Of a stretch of DNA of 64,000 nt, positions 36,648-44,502 are shown piece by piece. The DNA is from Methylotenera versatilis 301 (GTDB lineage Bacteria; Pseudomonadota; Gammaproteobacteria; Burkholderiales; Methylophilaceae). The notes under the pieces are model-generated. The model made no database searches. It worked only from the letters and a program-made list of their open reading frames with translations, and was not told where the DNA came from. Position numbers and translations under genes: made by a program. How positions within the stretch are numbered: position 1 is the first letter of the stretch; the number at the start of each line of letters is the position of its first letter. Location: the NCBI RefSeq assembly GCF_000093025.1, contig NC_014207.1, positions 434,001 through 498,000 of the forward strand. The letters run 5' to 3'.

Positions 36648-37955
36648 TTAGGCACGAACGGTTTTGCCGTAGTGAGTTTCCACCATGACACCAATTTCTT
36701 TCAGGAATGGCGTAGGCAGAACGCCCCCAGCACAAATGATGACAGCAATATTGGGGATTTCGACAATTTCTTTATCGGCCAATTCCATCACTACAGAATC
36801 TAAGCGTATTTCTTTGACGTTTGATTTTAACTCTACGTTAATTTGATGCGAGGCTTCTGCTTGGGCAAGTCGATCTCTATTTTTAGCTTTGACTCTACCA
36901 AACGCTTCGCTACGATAAGATAACGTGACATTCGTATCGGGTTGCTCTGATAATGCGATTGCAGCTTCGATTGCACTGTCCCCACCGCCCACCACTAATA
37001 CATGCTGTCCGCGATATTGTTCAGGGTCTATTAGTCGGTAAACCACTTTGGCTTGATCTTCGCCAGGGACTTCTAACCTGCGTGGCGTGCCTTGTCGACC
37101 GATTGCGAGTAGGACATTTGCTGTTTGGTATGTATTTTTTGATGTCTTAACTTCGTAACCTTTCTCGGTTTTATCAACAGTTTCCATACGCTCGTTGAAG
37201 CTAACATTAAGTTCTTGTTCTTTTAATGCGCGTAACCAAAAGCCCAGTAATTCTTCCTTACTGATGTCATACATCTCCACTTTTCCAATAATTGGCAACG
37301 TGACGGGTTGTGTCATTGCCACTTTGTTTCGTGGATATTTGAAAATGGCACCACCCAAACTCACCTCTTGTTCGATTGTTAGATATTTAAGTTTTTGTTC
37401 TTTTGCAGCAAGCGTGGCAGATAGACCCGCTGGGCCCGCACCAACAATAATTACATCGTAATCATTACCTTCATTCTTTTTGGTGAGTATGGAATCAATG
37501 GCTTGTTTGCCTTGTACGGCTGCTTTACGAATTAAGCCCATGCCACCTAATTCTCCAGCAATGAAAATGTTCGAAACATTGGTCTCAAAGGTAGGCGATA
37601 CAAAAGGAATATCCATCCCGCGTTTCTCAGTACCAAATACTAATTTAATCGCCTCTACTGGACATGCTTCCAAGCATGCGCCATGGCCGATGCAGTGTGT
37701 GGGGTCAGTAAGTACGGCTTTGCCGTTGATTAAGCTGAGTGCCTTTTCAGGGCATGCTTTTACACAGGCGCCGGATCCGCAACATTTGGTTAAATCGATG
37801 ACGGGATGAATTGATGCTGGCTCGGTTAAGCCAGACTCTCTGGCTTCAGATAAACGTTCACGACCACGTCGGTTAAGTGTTCTCTGGTGAGCCATATAAA
37901 GCGCCAATACCAAAAGAAATGGCGCAAGGTATAAAATTAAGCTTATGTTTGACAT
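36648..37955 (-). CDS. FAD-dependent oxidoreductase fused to a 2x[4Fe-4S] ferredoxin
   Basis: 435 aa. An N-terminal membrane anchor (about 5-23) is followed by two [4Fe-4S] motifs (CCGSGACVKACP at about 58-69; CIGHGACLEACP at about 88-99). A thioredoxin-reductase-like flavoprotein comes next, with FAD site VIIVGAGPAGLSA (about 168-180) and NAD(P)-site VLVVGGGDSAIEAA. The redox-active CxxC of thioredoxin reductase is absent, so its electrons probably pass between NAD(P)H, FAD and the Fe-S clusters. It is divergent from the b-type membrane protein and 27-heme cytochrome genes and shares their regulatory region. I infer that it is the cytoplasmic entry or exit point of that electron chain. Confidence 0.85.
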   Translation of the reverse strand: MSNISLILYLAPFLLVLALYMAHQRTLNRRGRERLSEARESGLTEPASIHPVIDLTKCCGSGACVKACPEKALSLINGKAVLTDPTHCIGHGACLEACPVEAIKLVFGTEKRGMDIPFVSPTFETNVSNIFIAGELGGMGLIRKAAVQGKQAIDSILTKKNEGNDYDVIIVGAGPAGLSATLAAKEQKLKYLTIEQEVSLGGAIFKYPRNKVAMTQPVTLPIIGKVEMYDISKEELLGFWLRALKEQELNVSFNERMETVDKTEKGYEVKTSKNTYQTANVLLAIGRQGTPRRLEVPGEDQAKVVYRLIDPEQYRGQHVLVVGGGDSAIEAAIALSEQPDTNVTLSYRSEAFGRVKAKNRDRLAQAEASHQINVELKSNVKEIRLDSVVMELADKEIVEIPNIAVIICAGGVLPTPFLKEIGVMVETHYGKTVRA

Positions 37956-38039
37956 GTAGTTTATTGCTACTTTGAAGATTAACCTTTGGGTAGCTTGCCT
38001 ATTTTGTTAGAAAGAATATTACTTAGATTGTTCCATTAT

Positions 38040-38069
38040 CTGACTAAACAATAATTTTAGCTATATTAT
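38040..38069 (+). promoter_or_regulatory. Candidate promoter of the cytochrome b / 27-heme operon
   Basis: CTGACT (38040-38045), an 18-nt spacer and TATTAT (38064-38069), with the 17-bp palindrome starting at the next base. An alternative start uses TATAAT at 38108-38113, whose predicted +1 (about 38120) would place the palindrome centre near -42. Confidence 0.45.
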
Positions 38070-38086
38070 GTGTGAAAATTTCACAC
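38070..38086. promoter_or_regulatory. 17-bp palindromic operator, copy 1
   Basis: GTGTGAAAATTTCACAC, a perfect palindrome around one central base. The identical 17-mer occurs at 44371-44387 and a variant at 44339-44355. It resembles a CRP half-site (TGTGA/TCACA) but has a 5-bp instead of a 6-bp centre. Confidence 0.75.
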
Positions 38087-38111
38087 GTCAAACTTTTTGA
38101 GAGGTATTATA

Positions 38112-38146
38112 ATGACTGCAAAGGATTTTTAATGCGCTTTGCATGA
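38112..38146 (+). other. Two overlapping leader mini-ORFs
   Basis: ATG 38112 has GAGAGG 7 nt before it and encodes MTAKDF; its TAA overlaps a second ATG (TAATG at 38130) encoding MRFA, stop at 38144-38146. Both sit in the leader of the b-type cytochrome gene if transcription starts at about 38076. They may be chance. Confidence 0.2.
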
Positions 38147-38169
38147 CATCTTTTAGGTAAGGAATTGTA

Positions 38170-38994
38170 TTGTTAAGTAAGATTGGACATGGATTAAATC
38201 AACTTGTCATGGTGACGTCATTGGCAGCTCTCACCTGGCTTGGCTGGAAAGTTGCGCACGGACACTACTATAAACCTGGTGTAGGCCTAGGCTATAACTT
38301 GGGTCTGATAGGCGGGTTGATGATGCTGACGCTACTCATGTATTCTTTTCGGAAACACATTAAGTTCATGCAAGGATTGGGAAAGCTTAAATATTGGTTC
38401 AGGATCCATATGATTCTTGGCGTGTTAGGGCCAGTGCTAGTGTTATTTCATACTACTTTCCGTTTAGGATCTATGAATGCAACTATCGCTTTTTACTGCA
38501 TGGTAGTGGTGGCAAGTAGCGGACTAATTGGCAAGTTTGCCTATACTCGAATTCATAAAGGGTTATATGGTAGCCGGTCTAGTTTGAAAGAGGCGCGAGA
38601 AGAGCTGGCGGGTAGTTCGGACGGGGTAAAGTCTAAATTGCACTTTTTTCCAAAAGTAGAAAAGAAAATTACTTATTTTGAGTATTTGGCTTTAGAGAAA
38701 AAACGCGGATTCTTTGAAGGACTTTGGTTCTTTTTAACTTTTGATGTGCGTCGCATGTATGTTGCTTGGCAATGTAAACGCTATATATACAAAATAATGG
38801 CGCCAAAGCAGATGAATGATGTTGCGAAAGAGGCATCTTCATTAGTTAGCCAGTATTTGATTCAGGTTCAAACTGTTGCACAATTTAAAAAGTTCGAACA
38901 GATATTCTCTGCATGGCATGTTTTGCATATACCGTTGATGTACATGATGGTAGCTAGCGCGATATTTCATGTTATTTGGGTACACATGTACTAA
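38170..38994 (+). CDS. b-type cytochrome-like inner-membrane protein
   Basis: 274 aa with about five membrane segments (roughly 12-28, 42-60, 78-96, 100-120 and 250-272) and a large charged cytoplasmic-type loop (about 125-235). Histidines suited to ligate two b hemes lie in or next to the helices: FRIHMILG, LVLFHTTF, AWHVLH and IFHVIWVHMY. I do not recognise a named family; the pattern is that of small di-heme quinone or ferric-reductase-like membrane proteins. The start is TTG 38170 with TAAGGA upstream. Its stop is 14 bp before the 27-heme cytochrome ATG, so it most likely exchanges electrons between the quinone pool and that cytochrome. Confidence 0.75.
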   Translation: MLSKIGHGLNQLVMVTSLAALTWLGWKVAHGHYYKPGVGLGYNLGLIGGLMMLTLLMYSFRKHIKFMQGLGKLKYWFRIHMILGVLGPVLVLFHTTFRLGSMNATIAFYCMVVVASSGLIGKFAYTRIHKGLYGSRSSLKEAREELAGSSDGVKSKLHFFPKVEKKITYFEYLALEKKRGFFEGLWFFLTFDVRRMYVAWQCKRYIYKIMAPKQMNDVAKEASSLVSQYLIQVQTVAQFKKFEQIFSAWHVLHIPLMYMMVASAIFHVIWVHMY

Positions 38995-39008
38995 CAGGGC
39001 CGATATTA

Positions 39009-41009
39009 ATGCTGCGTTTCATTAGTCTTTTTGTGCTGACTTTCTTCCTTTCGCTGAATGCAGGGGCAGATACGCTTGAGTCTGTGATGATGCCAGGCAA
39101 GGTGATTCAGGGTCATGTTAAGTGGGAAGATGATTGTAAGCAGTGTCATAAAAAGTTTGATAAAGAAGGGCAGAATCAGCTTTGTAAAGATTGTCACAAG
39201 GACATTAATAAAGATGTTTCGCAAAAGAAGGGCTTACACGGCAGGCTAAAAGAATCGCGTAATTGTGTAGAGTGTCACACCGAGCATAAAGGCCGTGCGG
39301 CTCAAATCGCGCCTATCAATGAAAAAACCTTCAAACATTCACAAACTGATTTTGAGCTAAAGGGCGCGCACGCTGATGCAACTAAAACAGAATGTAAAGA
39401 ATGTCACAAACCTAAAGTCAAATACCGTGATGCGCCAAGCGCTTGTAATGCTTGCCATAAAAAAGATGATAAACACGACGGTACGCTGGGTGTGGATTGT
39501 CAGAGTTGTCACAACGAGAAGAACTGGAAAGAAACCCGAGAAAGATTTGACCATAACAAATCAGATTTTGCGCTAGAAGGTAAGCATGCGGACGTTAAAT
39601 GTGATGAGTGTCATAAGTCTAAAAAATATAAAGAAGCGCCTAAAGATTGTTTTTCCTGCCATAAAAAAGATGACAAACACAAAGGTACTTTAGGCCAAAA
39701 ATGTGCAAACTGCCATACCGCTAAAGATTGGAAAGAAACCACCTTTGACCATGGTAAAGATGCGCATTTTGTTTTGCGTGGTAAGCATGCCACTGCAAAG
39801 TGTGAAAGTTGCCATAAGCCCAGTGCACCTAGCCTAAAACTACCAACTAGTTGCGTAGCTTGCCACAAAGGCGATGATAAACATGAAGGTACATTAGGTA
39901 ACCGCTGTGAAAAATGTCATGTGGAAAAGAGCTGGACAAGTACGCCAGGCTTCGATCACGATGATACTAAATTCCCGCTTCTTGATAAGCATAAAGCCGC
40001 TAAGTGCCAAACCTGTCATAAAAATGGTATGCAGGAAAAACTGCCGCTATTGTGTAATGATTGTCATAAAAAAGAGGATGATACAAAAGGTCATAAGGGT
40101 GATTTTGGCACCAAATGCGAAAGCTGCCACACCGCTAAAGATTGGAAGTTACCTAGTAAATTTGACCATACGCGTGATACTAAATACCCACTTAAAGATA
40201 AGCATAAAGATACTAAATGTGTTGAGTGCCATAAAGGCAAGCTTTATGGACAAAATCTAAAAACTGACTGCTACTCTTGCCACAAGAAAGATGATGATAA
40301 TAAAGGTCATAAAGGTCGTTACGATCAAAAATGTGAAACTTGTCACATAGAAAAAACATGGAAAACGCTTATTTTTGATCATGACCGTGATACCAAATAT
40401 AAATTACTTGATAAGCATAGAGCGACCAAGTGCGATTCTTGCCATAAAGCTAATCTCTACAAAGATAAAGTGAAAAGCACCTGTGTTAGCTGCCATAAGT
40501 CGGATGATAAGCATAAGGGCCAAGAGGGGGATAAGTGCGAAGATTGTCATAACGCAAAATCTTGGAAAGATGCTAAATTTGACCATGCAAAATCGAAATT
40601 TCCGTTATTGGGTAAGCATTTCAAAGTGGAATGTAAGAAATGCCATCTAACAGCAGAGTTCAAAGATGCGAAATCAGAATGTGTCAGCTGTCACACCAAA
40701 GATGATGTGCATAAGCTTAAGTTAGGTCCTGCGTGCGAAACTTGTCATAACGCACGTGACTGGAAAGCTTGGGATTTTGATCATGATAAAAAAACCAAAT
40801 TCAAGCTTGATGGAGGGCACAAAGGTATAGGCTGTTATGAATGCCATAGAGTACCATCAAAAGGCGCTAAGCTAGTGACTTCAGTCACTTGCGGTGACTG
40901 CCACTCTTCTGATGATGTTCATGATGGAAGCTTCGGGCGTCAGTGCGAACGTTGCCACGTTTCTAATACTTGGTCGGAGGTGAAAATGGGGGTAGGCGTT
41001 TCTAGGTAG
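39009..41009 (+). CDS. 27-heme c-type cytochrome made of eight three-heme modules
   Basis: 666 aa. A signal peptide (MLRFISLFVLTFFLSLNAGA) is followed by 27 CxxCH motifs. The first three form an N-terminal group. The other 24 fall into eight modules of about 60-70 residues, each with three CxxCH and recurring cores such as CHKKDDKHKGTLG and FDH, rich in Lys, Asp and His. The His residues outside CxxCH (KHAD, DDKH, FDH) can supply the second axial ligands. Very basic and hydrophilic, probably periplasmic, a molecular wire. A TTG 33 bp upstream is in frame, but ATG 39009 starts the signal peptide directly. It forms an operon with the b-type membrane protein. Confidence 0.93.
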   Translation: MLRFISLFVLTFFLSLNAGADTLESVMMPGKVIQGHVKWEDDCKQCHKKFDKEGQNQLCKDCHKDINKDVSQKKGLHGRLKESRNCVECHTEHKGRAAQIAPINEKTFKHSQTDFELKGAHADATKTECKECHKPKVKYRDAPSACNACHKKDDKHDGTLGVDCQSCHNEKNWKETRERFDHNKSDFALEGKHADVKCDECHKSKKYKEAPKDCFSCHKKDDKHKGTLGQKCANCHTAKDWKETTFDHGKDAHFVLRGKHATAKCESCHKPSAPSLKLPTSCVACHKGDDKHEGTLGNRCEKCHVEKSWTSTPGFDHDDTKFPLLDKHKAAKCQTCHKNGMQEKLPLLCNDCHKKEDDTKGHKGDFGTKCESCHTAKDWKLPSKFDHTRDTKYPLKDKHKDTKCVECHKGKLYGQNLKTDCYSCHKKDDDNKGHKGRYDQKCETCHIEKTWKTLIFDHDRDTKYKLLDKHRATKCDSCHKANLYKDKVKSTCVSCHKSDDKHKGQEGDKCEDCHNAKSWKDAKFDHAKSKFPLLGKHFKVECKKCHLTAEFKDAKSECVSCHTKDDVHKLKLGPACETCHNARDWKAWDFDHDKKTKFKLDGGHKGIGCYECHRVPSKGAKLVTSVTCGDCHSSDDVHDGSFGRQCERCHVSNTWSEVKMGVGVSR

Positions 41010-41072
41010 GTGTGTCTATTTTACTGGTTGTACTTCACTTAATGCTTATTAAATCAATGGCTGCTTACGCAG

Positions 41073-41861
41073 TTAAAACGTCCAGCCTAACATTAAGCCG
41101 CCGCCCAAGTCAGTACTCGCATCAGTATTGCCGCCAGTAAGGTAACTTTGCAATTTGTAATTAGCGTTGAATTTATGCGTTAAAAACACTGTTAGCTCTC
41201 TTAAAGGCTGAGAGGTGTTCATTGTGGCTTGTCTAATATCTGCCATCATGCCTGCACTGGTGGCGGGGCTGAGCTTATAAGCGAACCCTGCTGATCCATA
41301 CCAAACATTATTTAAATTGATGCCAGATGGATCACCTAATTTTTTGTAGCCAATATCTCCGAATAAAGTGACTGCAGTGTAGATTGATTTGTAGGCATCA
41401 AGTTCTGCGGTGTAATCGTTTTCGCCAGTGCCTAAACCTTTTGAGCTAGAGGCTGTGGCAAATTTAACTTTACCAGTTAAGTCTATTAGTAGTGGATTGT
41501 GTTCACCGAACTGTGCAATGGTTTGAGTAGCAGAAAACACAATATCTCCAAGGCCAGATTCAGTCGTGGTAGGGCGATTGGACGTACCTATTACAATAGG
41601 TGTATTCCCACCGACTACATCGCCTGGCCCCGTTATTTTTACCCAAGGAACAGTGAGTTTTAGTGTGGTGTTGCCAGTATCATACTTGGCAATAAAAGGG
41701 ATGTAAGTAATGTCTGTCGATTCAGATTGTCCGTATTTTCCAGTGCTGTAATCTACCCCGCTGGTTAAACTTAATTTGCCTTCTGCATAACTTGCTAAAG
41801 GCAAAAGGCTAATTGTAGAAATGAGTAGGTTAGTTATTTTGAGTTTAATTTTGTAGTTCAT
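41073..41861 (-). CDS. Outer-membrane beta-barrel protein (phenol-degradation MetA-like)
   Basis: 262 aa. Signal peptide (LLISTISLLPLASYAEG) then alternating amphipathic strands ending in GGGLMLGWTF, with the C-terminal Phe typical of outer-membrane barrels. The segments LTSGVDYSTGKYGQSESTD and LTVPWVKITGPGD resemble the MetA-pathway-of-phenol-degradation family, which are small barrels often labelled transporters. The cargo is unknown. It is the last gene of the minus-strand set DUF6502, DUF5666 and this barrel, inside the cytochrome island. Confidence 0.75.
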   Translation of the reverse strand: MNYKIKLKITNLLISTISLLPLASYAEGKLSLTSGVDYSTGKYGQSESTDITYIPFIAKYDTGNTTLKLTVPWVKITGPGDVVGGNTPIVIGTSNRPTTTESGLGDIVFSATQTIAQFGEHNPLLIDLTGKVKFATASSSKGLGTGENDYTAELDAYKSIYTAVTLFGDIGYKKLGDPSGINLNNVWYGSAGFAYKLSPATSAGMMADIRQATMNTSQPLRELTVFLTHKFNANYKLQSYLTGGNTDASTDLGGGLMLGWTF

Positions 41862-41956
41862 GATTTATTTTTGTTGTGTACGTCTACGATTAAATTTTTA
41901 AATGAATAGTGCTTCAAGTTAAGTTAGCTACATCAATGCTATATTTTGAAGAAAAT

Positions 41957-43324
41957 TTAGTCATCTCGCCTCTCCACTCTTTCAATTCTTTCGGTTCTAT
42001 CAGGCGTTTCCACCCTCTCTACTCTTTCAACTTTTTCGACTCTATCAGGCGTTTCCACTCGCTCAACCTTTTCTACTTTTTCAACTTTATCCTGCTTATA
42101 AACTCGATCTGATAATTCAGCTTTGTCAGCTTTCTTATACTTATTTTCAGACTTATTGGATAAGTTAGCTTCACCCGACTTGGTACCAGTGTTTTCGCCT
42201 GACTCACTGGGTGAATTAGGTTGAGGTGTTTTTGTCGGACGTTCTAGGCGATTTTTGACCTCTATTTTCATCGGACGCAATTCAATTGACTGCGCTCTTG
42301 CCTTGCCGTCTTTCATTTGGCCGTGCGCGACAATAGGTTTGCCTACTATGCTGGTTGAGTTATTACCTAAAATTTTAATATTCGCTGGCACGGTTACATT
42401 TTGCCCGGAAAGCTTGACTTTCCCATTAGACACATTGCTTCCAGCGATACCTTGCAAGTGGAACACTTCAACTTTTTGCAGCAAATCACTCACTGGCCCA
42501 GGCTTCATATCCTTAACATTAAAGGTGCTACCATCCCAAACGCCAGTTAAACGAGAGTCAGCATTTGAGTTGTAATTCATGTTAGATATACCATCTATTT
42601 TAGTGCCACCCACATAGGCTTTATTGCCCTGCATACTTAAATTACCAACTATTTTGGCAATTTTACGCTCAGTAGATTGGTCGATGCGACTAGCTTCAAT
42701 ACTGCCATCTTCATTGCGTAAGCCGCTCACACTCACCCATTGACCGACTTGCATATTGTTGATTTGAGCGTCATTTGCATTAATAGACTGTCCCATGACT
42801 TTTACCTTATTCGCTACAAGGTCTATCGCAGTGATCGGTCCAGTCACTTGATAGAAAGCATGTATTTCATGAGCAATCAGAGACTGCTCTTTTCCTTGCG
42901 CCTTCACAGCGACTACTTGACCAACCGAAAGTGCATCGCTGCTGATTTTTTTACCATCTAAATCTATAGGGGTGTCGTTGTAATAGTGTACTTCTAAACC
43001 GTTCACACAGATACTGCCAAACCCTGTGATAATGCCAACAATACCAGTACCGCCGATACCGCTATTAGCTTCTATGCCAGTACCACCAATACCTTTATTA
43101 GTTACACCAGTCCCACCTATGCCTTCTTGCGCGCTGGTAATGCCTGTTCCACCAATACCTGTAGATTTGTCAGAATTAATGCCTGTTCCACCAATGCCGC
43201 CAGTACCAAGACTTAATGGCATACCTGTACCGCCAATACCGCCTTCATCACAAGGGTTGGCGTTTGCCGATAGCGACAATATCGTCAATATGATGGCAAT
43301 GTAATTGTGAATGTAAGTTTTCAT
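41957..43324 (-). CDS. DUF5666 protein with GIGGTG repeats and a charged repeat tail
   Basis: 455 aa. Signal peptide (YIAIILTILSLSANA) and a Cys near the mature start. Six GIGGTG hexapeptides occur within about residues 28-95. Three beta-rich DUF5666-type segments follow (about 95-350; patterns such as VGQVVAVKAQG, VGQWVSVSGLR and GKPIVAHGQM). A disordered tail of about 100 residues ends in charged repeats of the VEKVERVETPDR type. Probably exported and bound to metal, polymer or the cell surface; the function is unknown. It lies 65 bp after the DUF6502 gene and 95 bp before the barrel gene, likely one operon. Confidence 0.8.
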   Translation of the reverse strand: MKTYIHNYIAIILTILSLSANANPCDEGGIGGTGMPLSLGTGGIGGTGINSDKSTGIGGTGITSAQEGIGGTGVTNKGIGGTGIEANSGIGGTGIVGIITGFGSICVNGLEVHYYNDTPIDLDGKKISSDALSVGQVVAVKAQGKEQSLIAHEIHAFYQVTGPITAIDLVANKVKVMGQSINANDAQINNMQVGQWVSVSGLRNEDGSIEASRIDQSTERKIAKIVGNLSMQGNKAYVGGTKIDGISNMNYNSNADSRLTGVWDGSTFNVKDMKPGPVSDLLQKVEVFHLQGIAGSNVSNGKVKLSGQNVTVPANIKILGNNSTSIVGKPIVAHGQMKDGKARAQSIELRPMKIEVKNRLERPTKTPQPNSPSESGENTGTKSGEANLSNKSENKYKKADKAELSDRVYKQDKVEKVEKVERVETPDRVEKVERVERVETPDRTERIERVERRDD

Positions 43325-43389
43325 ATTAACTAATCCTATAGTTAATTTAAGTTTGAATTGGCACTCGGCATGAGTTTTAACATACTCAT

Positions 43390-44277
43390 TCAGTCAATTC
43401 GAACTTTTTTTCTGCGGTAGAACGCATGTGGCAATTTGGCCCCCAAACCTTCTGCTACATGGTAAAAATACAATGCATAAGTAAAGCGTTGGTTTGCATT
43501 GGCATTGTTTTGGGATTCAGTCTGCAATTCAATAGCACGCGCGTTGACGGCCTTTAACGCAGTCATCCCATGATGTTCCGCAAGTACCTTTAATTCATTA
43601 ATAGCTTCTAATGTCAGACTGTCGTAATAGACACAACGTTCTAACATAGGAGGAGTTAAGTTCATTAAATTATGCGCCGTTGCAGCGGCATGGTCATGTA
43701 TATTTTGTTGGAAGAAGAATAATTTTTCTTCAAAACCTTCGCTTGGCACAAATGCTTCGTTATTCAAACATACGCAATCATTCTCATCTAAATAAGCAAC
43801 ACCAATTCTTAGCCACTCATCAAGCACAGGTCTAGCGCGAATGTCTTTGCTAACTCGGGCAACAAGGCGATCAAAAGAAACGTTACCACCTACACTTGCT
43901 AAACGCGCTAAAGGCTTAGGCTTGCCTTCTGCATCAACAAAATCGGCGTCACTAATCCACAAACCCACTAATTGAGAGCCTAAAGTCACAAGTGATGTAG
44001 TTTGTGTGTTTTCAGGTTGGTCGCGTAATCGATGCACATCCTTACGATGCAAGCCCGTTAGCAGGCTGATTCGACTATCAGTTTGTTCACGTTGTGATAA
44101 TTTGAACTCTTCTTCAGCCACCTGTACGAATACTACTTTTAATGTTTCTAGCAGCATTTGATAGTTAATGCCTTGCGTCAGCGCTAGACGGACGAGCGGT
44201 TTCATCACCCGCTGTAAAGCAGTGAGTACTTTTTCCTTTATAGGATTATCCGAAGAGATTTCAGCGTTCTTTATCAT
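43390..44277 (-). CDS. DUF6502 family protein with N-terminal helix-turn-helix, putative regulator
   Basis: 295 aa, soluble. The N-terminal part reads as a winged-helix-like DNA-binding domain: a helix with VMKPLVRLALTQGINYQMLLETLK (about 25-48), then SRISLLTGLHRKDVHRLRD (68-86) with the probable recognition helix at 77-86. The rest is helical and unassigned. I recognise the family as DUF6502, which is often next to DUF5666 genes, as here. The gene is divergent from the 34-heme cytochrome gene, and two copies of the 17-bp palindrome lie between them, so it is the best local candidate for the protein that binds them (inference). No Shine-Dalgarno sequence; TATAAT (minus, 44290-44285) ends 7 nt before the ATG. 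Confidence 0.78.
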   Translation of the reverse strand: MIKNAEISSDNPIKEKVLTALQRVMKPLVRLALTQGINYQMLLETLKVVFVQVAEEEFKLSQREQTDSRISLLTGLHRKDVHRLRDQPENTQTTSLVTLGSQLVGLWISDADFVDAEGKPKPLARLASVGGNVSFDRLVARVSKDIRARPVLDEWLRIGVAYLDENDCVCLNNEAFVPSEGFEEKLFFFQQNIHDHAAATAHNLMNLTPPMLERCVYYDSLTLEAINELKVLAEHHGMTALKAVNARAIELQTESQNNANANQRFTYALYFYHVAEGLGAKLPHAFYRRKKVRID

Positions 44278-44284
44278 GAGTTAA

Positions 44285-44290
44285 ATTATA
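44285..44290 (-). promoter_or_regulatory. -10 box directly before the DUF6502 start codon
   Basis: TATAAT on the minus strand, 7 nt before the ATG at 44277; no clear -35 hexamer. The predicted start point falls at or next to the start codon. Confidence 0.5.
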
Positions 44291-44333
44291 CAAATAATTG
44301 AAAAAATATGTGGGATTTTTTTACACAAAACGG

Positions 44334-44362
44334 TTGACGTGTGAATTTGTCACACGTATTAT
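44334..44362 (+). promoter_or_regulatory. Near-consensus sigma70 promoter of the 34-heme cytochrome gene
   Basis: TTGACG (44334-44339), a 17-nt spacer and TATTAT (44357-44362). A palindromic operator occupies the spacer and another begins about where transcription should start. That geometry predicts repression. Confidence 0.75.
44339..44355. promoter_or_regulatory. 17-bp palindromic operator, copy 2 (in the promoter spacer)
   Basis: GTGTGAATTTGTCACAC, six-base arms GTGTGA/TCACAC around five bases, extended by C and G outside to seven. Its centre is 32 bp, three helical turns, from the centre of copy 3. Confidence 0.75.
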
Positions 44363-44370
44363 TGGCCTTC

Positions 44371-44387
44371 GTGTGAAAATTTCACAC
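44371..44387. promoter_or_regulatory. 17-bp palindromic operator, copy 3 (at the start point)
   Basis: GTGTGAAAATTTCACAC, identical to copy 1 at 38070-38086. It covers roughly +2 to +18 of the predicted transcript. Confidence 0.75.
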
Positions 44388-44502
44388 AAAAGTTATATTT
44401 TTAGACTGTTTAGTCGGTCAGTTGAATTTAAAGTTCAAAGATTTTTTTAAGGCTATACCTGGTGTGTGTGATGCCCGCCAACAACTCCTCGGGGAGAATT
44501 AA

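Noticed and set aside
38070-38086. Ordinary CRP or FNR site
   Set aside because: The spacing between TGTGA and TCACA is 5 bp in all three copies, not the 6 bp of CRP, and the FNR half-site TTGAT is absent. A CRP-family protein is not fully excluded.
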